A stretch of 64,000 nt of DNA from Zygnema cylindricum (GCA_037447655.1 JBBHKE010000447.1:236760-300759); one strand, 5' to 3'. Counted from the stretch's first letter, positions 45,514 through 57,174 are shown. Made by a program: numbers and translations. Notes: generated from the letters alone by a model not told the origin.

Positions 45514-47374
45514 GTGATGAAATTGCTAGATTTATAAAGTATTTTCTAGGTCTGAATAGGTTTGTGAAAACAGAAAAGAAAAGCGCAAGCAGTCTACCTC
45601 CACCTCCTCCCTCTATCCCCCATACTTGTTGTATCAGTGAAAGAAATAGAGAGTGGTGGATCCATGGTTGCCTTGCCTCCTTAGGCAGGTCACAAAAAGT
45701 GACATATGTCACATCTAACAAAAAGGTTAAGTCCAGCAAGAATCGAACATCCAACCGGCAAAGCGAGGCGTAGCCGTCAGCCTTAGTCGGTCTGTTGTTG
45801 AAGTCCGTTAGACTACATGGGGTGTGATTAGGATTTAAATGTGTCAGAGTTCACGAATCATGTTGTTTATGACACAACTGCTAGTACTGAAGATTAAGAA
45901 GAGGTAGCAGTAGTAGTCATTGTAGAACAAAACAAGAGAGGAAGCTTCCACAAATACCGGTGGCAAAACAACAACTTTGAAAGACAATAACTTCCAACAA
46001 AGGGACACAATAGTCCTACAAATCTACCACAGTGTAGATATCATAAAAATGAACACACACATAAAATTTCACTTAATTCTGCTCACACATCTGTGAGATA
46101 TTCAGAGGTGAATTTTCATAAAACTGAGTGTACAGTTTATCATATCATTTGTTCCTAATGAATCAAAATTTACTAAGTCCTACTTCTATACACTGAAACT
46201 ACACTAAGCTGTACGGAGGCATTCCAGCCGTACATTTAACATTCTAACACAAAAATATTGTGAGTATACCTGTATACTGAAGGTATGTCATAATTCACAT
46301 TCTCAACACTAAACAACTAATTCACTACAAACAAAATTCTGTTCTACCAAATATTTACACCGAAGTTCCGACAACGTAAAGTGATAGTGATCTAGTCATG
46401 CCTCGTCAGTATTTGTTGGCGGCGGCTGTCAGCCGTCTGATTAGAGGATTTGGCACCATAGATGTGACTTCACAAAGTACCGTGGTCCCGCCGAATTTCC
46501 ATACGTCCACGGAGGACATACTCACGCATTTCTCTCAAGTGACGACGCGTGTCCCAAGTGTGAATGAACCGTGAACTCCCTACTTCAGTGTCACACTAAT
46601 TTTGGTAAGTACTGAACCGAACTCAACCAAAAATAACTTAAGTGCTGAATAGTGCTCTTTCCCTCACAGCTGAGGCATAGAGAGGACTAAAGCTTTCTAA
46701 AAACAACAAATCCGATTAACTGAATTCTGGATAAGTAACATAGAAACAAATTGGATTACACTGCGAACATGAAACTGCACGAAACAAATTTATTGGACAT
46801 CGATTTTCAACGGCAAACATTAAAAGTCGTCTTAGATCTGACAACACGCATTATCGATGAGATCCGAGAATAGTCGTTTTGGCGGTTTTCGGGCGTGACA
46901 TGACCTGGCGCCACGTGGCAAGATAACATTGGGAAGCGGGAATACCGGAGAGCATGAGGGCAAGTCTAGAGGAGACAGGGGTCCGCTCAATGGCCGAGTC
47001 GTACACAGACTGTACAAAGAGTACACAGGCCACAGTACCTTTTTTTACTTTACAGTTCTTTGATTAGTTCGTACATCAATAGATAGGGGTTGTTAGAGGG
47101 GTTTAGGACTTAGGAGATTTAAGAGGTAGCCGCCTCTCTCCTAATGAGCTTGTATATATTTTGGCATCTTTGCCACCTGATAACTAATATCCTGGTTGGT
47201 CGTTTTCAGTGATTTCTTTTGTTGCGGACTCAAGGGAGTCCAGAGTGTACACGGGTGCAGTCAAATTGTTTGTTTGTCTACTAGGGTAGCTGTGATCCTA
47301 GCTGAAGTAGAGTTAGTCAAAAACTACCTAGAGGCTTTCTAAATTTTGTAGTCCAATGGGTGACACAGAATTCC
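45514..47374 (+). repeat. 3' LTR of Copia-C4, enlarged by an insertion
   Basis: C-type LTR starting TGATGAAATTGC (TG-T mutated) and ending GACACAGAATTCCA. C-type LTRs are about 1010 bp and this one is about 1860 bp. The surplus lies between about 45842 and 46708. Downstream of it the GTAC cluster (about 46995-47035) and TATATATTTTGGCATCTTTGCCA (about 47153) are recognisable. Confidence 0.75.
45842..46708. mobile_element. Unidentified ~867-bp insertion in the Copia-C4 LTR
   Basis: Sequence absent from the other C-type LTRs. It could run from TGTCAGAGTTCAC (45842) to AAAACAACA (46708), which would fit LTR-like TG...CA ends, but no 5-bp target duplication is convincing (AAAT on both sides at best). 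No coding potential. The element type is open. Confidence 0.4.
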
Positions 47375-48970
47375 AAACCCCGAATGCGCACCTCATACGT
47401 GATACGTGTGGAAAATATGGACATGGTTGGGTCCATGATAACCAGTTTGTTTGTGTTTGTTTTCCTTTATGTAAAAACAAAAGAGTCATTGAACTGTCGC
47501 GCGTACCCTTGTATCAAAACGTGGCAAGGGTATATGTGACACCTTTGTTTCTATGTGCACCTTGCCTTGCCTCCCAGTTAAGCAGTTACGTATAGAACCG
47601 TATCTAACAGCCATTGGTTGATTCCTATTTTGCGGGCAACGAAGCAAATGGACACCCTCCATATATATAAGTTAACCTCAAATGCAACAGGGCTAGCCGA
47701 GGAGCGAAGTGGCCAACGTAATGTAGTGTATGAGCAAAATCTATTGTATATTAAACTAGGTTATAGCCTTTATCCCCAAATAATAGTAAACTTGAGCACG
47801 GGCTCCAGATGAACAAAGCGCCTCAATAAAGCTTTCGAGACCAATGGCGGCTACCTATTAACGATATGTTGAATTTTAAAGTATTTTCCAATCACTGAAA
47901 AGCAGAAGGGGGAACTTGATATTTCACATCAACCAGTAAAAGCATATGAGTATACAACAATGATTGTTGAAACATTAACAAAATCTCTTTGACTTTAGAG
48001 CCCACGTTGTTTAAAATAACGGTGTTGTCCACTAACAGTCGTATCGTGATAATTTACGCATTTGTAGCTTGACATTCGGGTTAGTTGTTGGTCGTATAAC
48101 TCATAATGCGTTCTTTGAAGAAGACTAGAAAAATAACTTGTTTACAAGTGAGTAGTCATTTTAGGGAATCAATAATACCATGGACTAGGTGATTGTGAAA
48201 TATTAAAGAGTTGATTACAAAAATTTAAAAGTGAGGAATCGACAAGTGAATTGAAATATTATGTAATGTCCTTATCGTGGGCGTAGTCATCTAGCAAATC
48301 ATTTTTAACAAATTGGTTCACAAAATTGAGTGTCTCAATAGTGGAACCTAAAGTCGCTATACTTGATTGAAAACCACAACTACAAAACCTTGAAGGGAGT
48401 GGGGAAGTTGGTGGCAGCCTTATAAGGCACCGTGTGATCGTTTGGTGGACTCGACGAAAAGATGTATTGTTGTTAAGAAAAAATGGTATAAAGCAAGACT
48501 TGTCGAAGGTATATGAGTGATCGTCGACAAAATTAAATAGACTGATTAGAAAAACAAAATTCGATTATTTGAAAGCACGTGGTTGTGGTGAAGTAATCAA
48601 TTAAACTCATAAAGGGTCTCATTCGTGAGTATTTTTTGCGGATTAGAAAGTTGAAACATCCCCTAATGGTCATAAAATTGGATAAAGACGGGTGTTTGAT
48701 TGTAAAAAATAGGAAAAAATAATTGTGGTTATTCTCATGCGTGGCACTCAAAGCTCGCGAATGACGACATTACAAGCAACAATGTTGAAATAACATGAAA
48801 ATGCAAGCTCAAGGAACCACCCAATCCGGGTGTAAGTTAAGTATCGACCCTGAATCATGGAAAACCAGCCTACAACCTCGTATTATGAGACCAATTTGAT
48901 GCGTGAAAATTTGATCATAAAGAGCCTTTGACGTCGAAGACACTTTGATTTAGCTACAAGACGTTTCTTA
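47375..48970. other. Unassigned intergenic sequence
   Basis: No coding region, tRNA or clear repeat seen. Short open frames here show no recognisable protein. It may contain very old element remains. Confidence 0.5.
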
Positions 48971-49538
48971 TGTTAGAATATTGGGATAATCGGCGGGTTT
49001 GGTCGATACAGTATTATTTTGTTCGCGTTGTATTATGATTACGTTTCAGTTGTATTTGCGGTATTATAGTTTTGTCGGTGTCGTTTGGTCATGTACGGTA
49101 GTGTAACATTTTAGTGCGGCTACTTCGTGTTAAGTGCTAGTTCGTTGCATGCCGTGAAGTTCGTGTCTTGTTAGGCGTGGCGTGAAATGTTCAGCGCGCC
49201 AATGTGTTTTGTACAGCGCACGTATGCATATGGATTGCGGCGCCTTGTGTTTGGTTTTGTAGTGGGCTTTCGTGGCAGTGAGTTGTCGGTACTTTAGAAG
49301 GTATTTAGGGAACGACTTGTGGCAGCCTTTTATCATCAGTGGCAGTGATCAGAGTTAGCAATATGAGTGAGTGAGTGAGTGAGGAAATATTGTAAGTGAG
49401 AAAAGCTTCAGTGAAATATATTTATGTTTTGCTGAATTTTCGTGTGATCTATAAAATTATGAATTGTATATTTTTATTTGCTTCCGCTGTGATTCGTGAG
49501 TGTATTTGTGAGCGTCAGATCGATCCTGATTTATAACA
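48971..49538. mobile_element. Solo LTR with TCTTA target duplication
   Basis: 568 bp, TGTTAGAATATTGGG ... GATTTATAACA, with inverted ends TGTTA/TAACA and exact flanking TCTTA (48966-48970, 49539-49543). It includes a short GAGT repeat near 49365-49382. It is unlike the Copia LTR families to the left, and no internal region of this family is in the window. Confidence 0.85.
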
Positions 49539-50374
49539 TCTTAACCTCCCCCGCTCCATCACGATGAAGGCCTATGTTGGGCTATAAGACAAAAGCAATA
49601 GGTGTTGTTGCAAAAAGTGGGAGTCTAGTGGGTGATACATGTTCACAAGCCATTTTAGATGCCATCTTAAACTATAAGTCAAGATCCCACCGATGGATTT
49701 TTTGAAAGAAAAATAAATGTTCACACCATTCCTAGGGTCATTTGATGGAGACGAGGGGGGGGGGAACCTAAGCTTCTGAAATTGTATCTATATCAAGAAC
49801 GAAAGGTTCAAACAAATCATAAGATTCAAAAGAAGGCAAAACTTAGTCAAGTGCTTGAGGGTGAAGGGGCAACCACTTCAACCGTGGCCTCTGTTTTTAG
49901 TGATACAATGAATGTCGAAATGCTCTTGCAATGTGAGGGGAGTTCGCCACATAGCCCTAGGTGCAAGATGTGACGCTTAAGGGCCTTAAAGGTAAGCTGT
50001 AGAGCGGCCCGTTTAGGAGGGGACACAAGCAATTACTCGAAACATAGCCGAAGTGGAACAACCGTAATTCGTGTTTAGCGAACAGCAAAACCCTCGATTC
50101 ACTGTTCAAGCTCATCGTCTCATGGAGAGTTGGAAAAGCACAATTTGAGATAATCCGGATAATTTGAGATAAGCTTGCATGGGAACCTCCTAAACGTTTT
50201 CGAGTAGCTTGGAAGAGTCTGACATAATCTCCTCGCGCGCAAAAACATGGGATGCGTTCCATTCAGCAATCGCCAATCTGACGGCTCATGCTAATCCTCA
50301 AATTGTGCCAGGAAAGTGGAAACAACTGAAAACAACCCTAGCATTCGCTCCGTGCCATTTCTCACAAAATCCAG
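49539..50374. other. Unassigned intergenic sequence
   Basis: No gene recognised. A G-run lies near 49755. The sequence on the two sides of the solo LTR presumably formed one older unit. Confidence 0.5.
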
Positions 50375-50879
50375 TACACCGCGAATCGTAATTAGAGTAA
50401 ATTACTCTAATTCGGTCGCTCGAAATTTCGACTCTATCACATGAAATAGAGTAAATGATTCTAATTTTATCATTATTATATTTAAGGTATAGTTTAATTA
50501 GCGTTTTTAATTCTAATATAGGTTCGTTTTAAATAGTGTGGAGTACGGACGACCTCCGACCGTGCAAAATTGTACTTTATTAAGTAAAAAAGTACAAATA
50601 ATGATTTAATACAGGCCGTTATCATGTAACTGCGTTTTAACAAACCGCGTAGTGCAAACGTCATAGTGACGATAAATTGTACGTTTTTCCAAATTCTGTA
50701 CGAATACCTTATTTACAGTAGAGGATATTAGCGTGCCAAATTAGAGTACTTAAATAAATTAGAGTAAACTTCATAGTTGAAACAGCTCTATCACATAAAT
50801 TAGCGTTCAATACTCTAATTCATTTTTTTAGTTTTTGTACTCTAATTTTTTCATTACTCTAATTACGATTCGCGGTGTA
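50375..50879. mobile_element. MITE-like inverted-repeat element upstream of the formin gene
   Basis: A 505-bp AT-rich element with a perfect 26-bp terminal inverted repeat, at 50375-50400 (starts TACACCGCGAATCG) and 50854-50879. If the outer TA is the target duplication, the inverted repeat starts CACCGCGAATCG and the element fits a Tc1/mariner-type MITE. ATTAGAGTAA-like motifs recur inside. Seven GTAC tetramers are visible. No transposase. It ends about 150 bp before the formin start codon. Confidence 0.8.
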
Positions 50880-51012
50880 GTGACAGCCTCTCACCGTCAC
50901 GCTGTGTTCCATGTATAGCCGTTCCGTTTTGACTTCTTCCGCGTCCATCGTCACAACTCTCAACATTCAAACTCCCGCCTCCTAGCCATTATCTCCCGCC
51001 TCGTTCTTACTG

Positions 51013-51028
51013 GGCGCCACGTGGCGCC
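51013..51028. promoter_or_regulatory. 16-bp palindrome with G-box core next to the formin ATG
   Basis: GGCGCCACGTGGCGCC is a perfect palindrome centred on CACGTG and abuts the ATG at 51029. The same GCCACGTGGCGCC string occurs in the E-type LTRs (about 28845 and 39838). It may be a bZIP/bHLH site in the 5' leader. Confidence 0.4.
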
Positions 51029-54000
51029 ATGTTCTCTCGCAGTCGAATCAGCGCCGCTGCGCGCGAAGAGGAGGCCGTCGCCGCCATCGAGCGCAGGCTT
51101 GGCTCCGCCTCCATTTTCGCTCAATCTATCCAGGCCGATTCTCCTCTCTTCACCTCCTTCCCTCGGGCCACCTCTGGAGACCGTTTCGGTCGGCGACGAG
51201 TAGCTTCTGTAGAAGTCGCCGAAGCCAGCGCGAATGCCGCCGCGATTTCCGCATCATTGTCCGATTTAAAGTCGGAGGTGGAACTCAACGAAGCTCGCGC
51301 CGATGCCATTGTCGGGACGTTCCTTCTGAATGGACTCCAGCCTCCTCGTCACCGTCGTCGACTTCGATATGGAAAGGCTAAGGGTCACAACATCAATAGT
51401 AGCAAAAGCACTAGCAACAGTAATAACAGTAAGAGTAATGTCAGAAACAACAGCAGTGTTGTTAAACATGTTACTGGCAGCAATAACAACGGAACTATTG
51501 CAGGAGGGGAATCTCTCCGCATCACTCTTCCCTCAAAGCCTTTGCCATGGCAGCAAAGTTCCAACGGTTCCGAAAATGCTTCCACTCCTCTCAGTCGGAG
51601 AACACCTCCGGAAACCATGGCCGGATCTCACCAGCTGTCTCTCATGGCGCCTATTCCGTCCGACTGGACACAGTCGGATACAGGGACCGAATTTGCAACG
51701 AAGGCTTCCATTCCGTGTGATTGGAGTGATACGGGAGGAGATCATGGGAGGGTAATTAGCAGGAGAACCGTACAGGAAGGTAGCAGAGAAGTAAGATCAG
51801 CTAGCGACCGACTTATGGTGGAATTAGGTCAAGCAGGACCTTTGGGCAGTCCGAAAGCCTCAGGCGGTTGGGACTCAGGGTTAGGGTTAAGCAGAGGTCG
51901 TGGAGGAGGGGGAGTAGTAGGTGTTGGGGCAGGGGCAGGGGCAGGGGCAGGGGCTGGGGGAGGGGTAGGGGTAGGAGGAGGGCCTCGTTTGGAACGTAGT
52001 ATTTCTAAGGGCAGGTCTTTATTTCGGACGAGTTCAACACCGGCAGATTTGATAGAGGCCCTTAATGAGCTCAGCCCCTCTCCCTCTGAACAGTTACCAT
52101 TCTACTCAAAGACCCCTCCACCTAGGGATAGAGGGGGAGGGATGAGAGAAGTAGAGGCCGGGGATGGGATGAACGGAGAAATAGACAGGGAATCTGGAGG
52201 AGATGGTAGTGATAAAGGGATTGTGAGGATAAGTTCTGGGAAGTCTTTCGCTCGGTCTAATTCGGGAGGGTCAGGGAGGAGTGGTTCTGGAAGTGGGACT
52301 GGTTTGGTTTGGAAATCGAAAACAGACGACGAGGAGGAGGAGGACGTGGCGAAGGTGTTAGTCACTGAGGAAAAACAGGTTCCATCAAAGGCAGATTGGG
52401 CGAGACAAGGGTCAGGAAGGAGTCTTAGGGGATCGCTTGCTAGGTCAGGGAGAATTGACCGCCGGGCAAAAGAAGCGGTGGATAATGCCGATTCTGAGTT
52501 GGGTTTAGAGCAAAAAGAAGATCAAAATGTGGAATTAACGCCTCCGACCAAAAAGTGGACTGTGAATATGTCAAAGAATGTTTTTAGAGGCAATTGGTCC
52601 CCACAACTTGTCCAAAGTAACTCTACTCTTGGAGCCTATAGGCCTCCAACCGTGGACTCCGAGCCTGTGTCAGGAACTCCCAAAGTTACTCCTGGAAAAG
52701 TCGGTGTCCTTCCTTCCTCTCCTGCTGTGGGAGTAGTATGGGGTACGCCAGCTAGTAAGGATGACCCTCCTGTACCTTTCCTCACAGCTTTGTCAACTTC
52801 TGGTGAGACGATAAGATCCACAGTCAGCATAGGAGTCCCTGTGGCTACTGGCCTTCCCTCTACTCCTTTCCGTGGGAGTCCAAGAAAACTTTCGTTGGCA
52901 GAGGGCGAGTGTGTTGTGGAGCCCACTAAAAGTGTGAAAGATGTGTTAAAAAGTCTCGAATATGGGGCAGAAAGGAATTTTAAGAACTCCGGTGTAAAAG
53001 AGGAGAAGGGATTGTTGAGTGGTCAAACGACAGTTGTAAGCAGTAAAGTTATCGATGCAGCATTTGGATATATGACAAAAGCCGGAGCAGCAAGTCAGCA
53101 AAGAAATGTGGTAGGGATTGGTGCAAGTGAGCAGGAAGAAGCCCATATAGAAGAATCACAACAGAGCCTCGGACCAGGATTACCGCGGACATTATATGTG
53201 GGTCACCTGAATTCTGTTGATGTAGAAGATAATGGTAGAGGAGGGGAGTTTGGAGAGGTGTTGGAGGGAGGTGCCGAGTTTTTTGTGATGGGCTCAGAAA
53301 GAAGGGATCCTCCAGACGTATTTGTAGATGGTGGAGTGCCCAAAGAACAGGTTATTAACAAAGTTGCGAAGTGGTTAACGGATGTGGGAGATGACTCGGC
53401 AGTGAGTGAAGTTGACAGTCATGCTTCTTCTCAACCACAATCGGATCAAATGTCAGAATGTGGAGGAGAGTCTATGGCTGGCTCGATAGGGGAAGGCATT
53501 AGACGGACGTCCACGCCTCCCTCGACTTATAACAGTTTACCTTTTGTCAACACTTCTCGGAGGCAAAGTTTAGAGCCCTCAGGTCGAGCGCCTTTACCGA
53601 CAAACCCGAGAGGTGCAGGAGAGAGAGAAGGGATGAGTAGCTCACATAGGCCGAGGGTCGTATTCCCTTTACCTGATTTCCAGAAGGTTTCTGGTAGTGG
53701 TGGAAGAAGTAAGGAGGAATTGGAGAGGAATCGACGATTAGATGCGGCTCGGGAAAGAAAACTTCGAAACCCCAAACCGGTATCGATTCGAGAAGGAGAC
53801 GATATGATAACTGTAGTCGGGAGTGGTCTTTTTTCGATTGAGCTTACCAAACGTCCTCTAAGGAAAGGAGACAATACTCTAAGCAATAGTGGGAGCTCAG
53901 GAGCGATAAGGTCGAGTGGTCTTATGGGAACAGATACGAGGAAAGATAGGGAAACTACAACCTCTGGTAGTCCTGGTCATCAACGCAGCAAAAGTCTAGA

Positions 54001-54539
54001 ACTAGAGCCACCTATAGAGTCTCTCTCTCCCCCTCCTCCCATCCCATCTCACTCACCGAAGTTGCCTACGATTTCTGGGCAAAAAAATGTAACACTTGTC
54101 CATTTTTCAGACTCACCTGCCCTTAGTTCCATTTCATTCGCTGATGGGCTGGGCTTCATTCCATTCCCTCTCCACGCCGTTGGAGGGCGCTCTCCCTAAA
54201 ATTGAAACCTCACACGCGTTAAGTATACCTGGATATGGTCCTGTCCCTCCCCCTCCTCCCCCTCCTCTACCTCCAACCACTATCCTGACCCATGTCCCCC
54301 TCCCCTTCCTCCCCTCCCCCTCCCTTCCTGGCCCCTCCTCCTCTTTTGTCCTCCTCCTTTTAATGATTTTCACTCCCCCCCCATCTCGAATTATCCCCGA
54401 TTTCCATCGGATTCCTCCCCCCTCCTGGGATTCGCCCTCCTCCACCTCCCCCGGGTGGTAGAGTTCCCCCTCCTCCGGGACCCGGGCAAAAGGGAAGCCT
54501 ACCGTCCAAATTTGCCGGCACTATTTGGGATACAGCTTT
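51029..54539 (+). CDS. Formin, exon 1 (long N-terminus plus FH1)
   Basis: Formins nucleate and elongate actin filaments. The FH1 region recruits profilin-actin and the FH2 dimer caps the barbed end. This exon opens at the first ATG after an upstream region without one and stays open for 1056 codons to 54199. It is Ser/Gly-rich and apparently disordered, with a Gly-Ala-Val run at about residues 290-324. There is no signal peptide, membrane segment or PTEN-like domain, so it fits neither class I nor class II plant formins by its N-terminus. FH1 follows ([12 protein letters not shown] near 54240; PPPPPPGGRVPPPPGPG near 54436). Reaching it needs two frame changes, each explained by one extra C (CCC at 54194-54196; C6 at 54417-54422). 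The exon ends at the GTGAGT donor at 54540. Confidence 0.75.
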
Positions 54540-56379
54540 GTGAGTTTTTTCTTCCGCACTTATTCAGGTTTATGTTTATAGCTTTCGATTCTAGGGACCG
54601 AAGGGCTAAATATGACACACAAATGTTGTTTTTGGGGTAGGATAATTTAATGCGATGATTCTTATTTTTTACGGCGATGATAAGTTGCTTTTGAGGGTTT
54701 TCCCACATTTAAAATTTTACGGGAAAGGTCCAACGGTTTTAGTTACTCCGTAGTGTGAACTCTGTCTAACCGAAAATAAGTAACGTGTGACTGAGTTTAT
54801 TGTACTACTATGTGAGTACAAAATCCTGAAAAATATAACATTGCTAAAACGTTATCGGAAAGGTTCGAACCTGAGTCTACAGGACACAAAGCCGATGATT
54901 TGCCGCTATAATATTATTAATAATGCCTTGGTTCAAATCTCTGACAGAACTGGAAAAAGCGGCTCAATCTTTTAACCAGCTGGGTGCTTCAGTAGGTGGC
55001 TTAACATGAGACTGACTGTACACCGTAAAAACATGTTTTTGCGGGGACTTTATCGTGGTATAACAAATGTCGAACCAGAACTCGTAATTCCTTTTTTTTT
55101 AGTTTTTGGTTGGAAGGTGAACAACCGAGGTCTGAGTTATCTTTACCGTTAAAGACGGAAATTAAAGAAACGAAAGACAAAGTGGTTGCAGGGAACATTC
55201 TCTACTATTTGGTTTTGATACATGGAAATGTTTTCATGTTGTCTACTTTCATTGTCGTTGACGCTGGTGTATTTTCGGCTACTTGTAATACCTTGTGACG
55301 TTATCACTTAAAAGTTGAATGTTTGTGGTATTATCAGTACCTGTATAGTCACTCACCAGCTGTATAGACCGGCTGGTACGAGGTCAGTTTGACAAAACAT
55401 GTTTGGTTCTTTCTTGAAAGTCTATTTTAAGGGTCACAAACGTGAACCTGACGAAGTTATTTGTAATACAAACAAGCGGGATCAAATCTTTTAAGGTTCG
55501 GACATGAGCGATTTAAAGGTGTCAACAATATACAATATAAAGGAAGGTTGTTTCATTTTTAGGCTCTTTTTTCAGTGTCCACAGCGAGTTTAGGAAATCG
55601 GTTGTCTGTTTGTAACAAGAATGTGCTGCTTTTTTTTTTGAAATGAGAATGCAAGTCACAGCACAACCAAAAGTAGTGTTCCATTTACTGCCTCAGAGTG
55701 GCTATGAAGTGCATTATAACAGCAATTAGGAAAGGTGAAGTAAAATGGATAGAAAATATAACTTTTGGCTACAATGGATCATGTCACATATTATTTGTAT
55801 CACTCATTTAAAGTATGGGTTCCACATGTTCACAGGTTTACACTTTGAATTTTAACTTGATGACAGGCAGTGTACAATTGTTTGATTATCACTTGCACTT
55901 TTTTTCCAAATGTTTGACGCCAAATGGTTTCAAAAACTAAAAGTTATCAGTCTAAACACGACTTTACAGATAGTTTATCTCAAGAGTACACCATATATTT
56001 TCTGGGAGGGGAAATTGATGATTCTTTATTACCATAGCTGTTAATAATTTTTTCTTTAATAGTGACAAGTCATGTATTTTTGACGTAAAATGGGTCGTTA
56101 GTAGTGATTGAAAATGGGCGTTCATGGCTCTTTTTAATTGAAAAATGCAAACAAAGCTATACACTATTGAAGATAACCATCAGTGGTTTCATCACAAATC
56201 TCTTCCAACAGAAAAACTGAAATGTCTTTTGTTAGTGAGCTCTTGAGAAGCTTTTCTGTTGTCAGTTTATAGGACAAGTAAAGGAATGGAGATAGGTCTT
56301 TTATGATGAAACAGTAGCAACTTGAGTGATATATGTTTATCAGTTTTGCTGACTTTTCTTTTGTCCTCTTGGGTGACAG
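54540..56379 (+). other. Formin intron 1
   Basis: 1840 bp between the GTGAGT donor and a TGACAG acceptor. AT-rich. No coding exon or mobile element recognised. Confidence 0.6.
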
Positions 56380-56488
56380 GGATATTTCATTGGACAAAGA
56401 TGCGATGAAAGTCTTTTTTGGCACGAATAGATTGGGTAATAGCACTGATCGTAAAATTACGGTCGTAAAAAAGAAGTTTATTCGATTT
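56380..56488 (+). CDS. Formin, exon 2 (FH2 start)
   Basis: 109 nt between TGACAG and GTAAGT. It begins with one base that completes the Leu codon left open by exon 1. It encodes D-I-S-L-D-K-D-A-M-K-V-F-F-G and onwards, matching the FH2 pattern where an acidic-hydrophobic helix follows the W-D-x-L linker and precedes the L-D-P-K-K motif. Ends in phase 0. Confidence 0.7.
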
Positions 56489-57048
56489 GTAAGTTCTTTG
56501 TCCTCGCCCAAAGTCAAGTAACCTATCGAAGAGCTCATTTTTAAATGGTCTGTGAAGGTTTTGTAAGGAATACATTACCCTGCTAAAAAGATTAATCAGG
56601 GAATTAGTGTGGATTGGAATATCACATTGTTCTGTGTACAGGCAGGAAGGCTGGTTTTGAGTTCCGGGAATTAGTCCAGAAATTCTCTCATTGATTTTTT
56701 CTGGGATCCTGACAGTTTAAAGAAGTTTGACAAATTGATTAGTAACCAATTTATTGTTTAAACCACGTAAATCCTTTAGGATACCAGCTCTTGGAAGGAT
56801 AAAAATTGACATTTTTTGTTACTCCAAACTCACCGTAGCTTCGGTTATGTTAGAGCAACACAACGGGATTTTTTCTGTAATGTTCTTTGAGTTTTTAATT
56901 ACTTGCGAGACTTGTAACTCAAGAGCTTCGTTCGTGGTATAATGTGTGAAGTGGGAGAGCAAGTCGGACAAACCCAAGGACTGTAGAATTCAAAAGGATG
57001 ATGTTGATTTGTACTGTTTGTGTTGACTGGTGGATGCTGGGCATCCAG

Positions 57049-57120
57049 CTTGAGCCGAAAAAAGCCCAAAATATCGAAATCGCAATGAAGCCGTTGAAAA
57101 TGAGCCCTAAAGAATTGGCG
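57049..57120 (+). CDS. Formin, exon 3 (LEPKKAQN motif)
   Basis: 72 nt after a CATCCAG acceptor and before GTAAGC. It encodes L-E-P-K-K-A-Q-N-I-E-I and K-M-S-P-K-E-L-A, the well-known FH2 core signature (consensus L-D-P-K-K-A-Q-N-I-x-I). This is the clearest single piece of evidence for the formin call. Confidence 0.85.
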
Positions 57121-57172
57121 GTAAGCACACTGACCACTACCCTTAGTGAGGTCTGTACTGTTTCTGAAGCAG

Positions 57173-57174
<2 letters not shown>

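Larger units (their letters stand above)
42317..47374 (+). mobile_element. Copia-C4, 5'-truncated C-family element head-to-head with C3
   Basis: Starts inside gag (V-Q-E-M-D-D-N) at the junction with C3 and runs through protease, integrase and RNase H to a C-type 3' LTR. It lacks a 5' LTR, and most of the reverse transcriptase is deleted (junction about 45141). It hosts the miniature LTR tandem at 42968-43769. Its coding sequence is close to that of C3 (shared linker with E-K-V-I-A and D-E-G-D-K-P). Confidence 0.75.

Noticed and set aside
1-47374. CRISPR-like or satellite array
   Set aside because: Repeats are LTRs and tandem duplications with target-site duplications. There are no regularly spaced short repeats with unique spacers.
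49365-49385. Short GAGT repeat as a separate microsatellite feature
   Set aside because: Only about four to five units. Included as part of the solo LTR description.
51330-51755. Overlapping frames within formin exon 1, such as 51330-51755 (+) and 52102-52365 (-)
   Set aside because: Shadows of the 1056-codon frame in GC-rich, low-complexity sequence.
54134-54445. Gly/Glu-rich minus-strand frame opposite FH1
   Set aside because: Antisense of proline codons, with no independent support.
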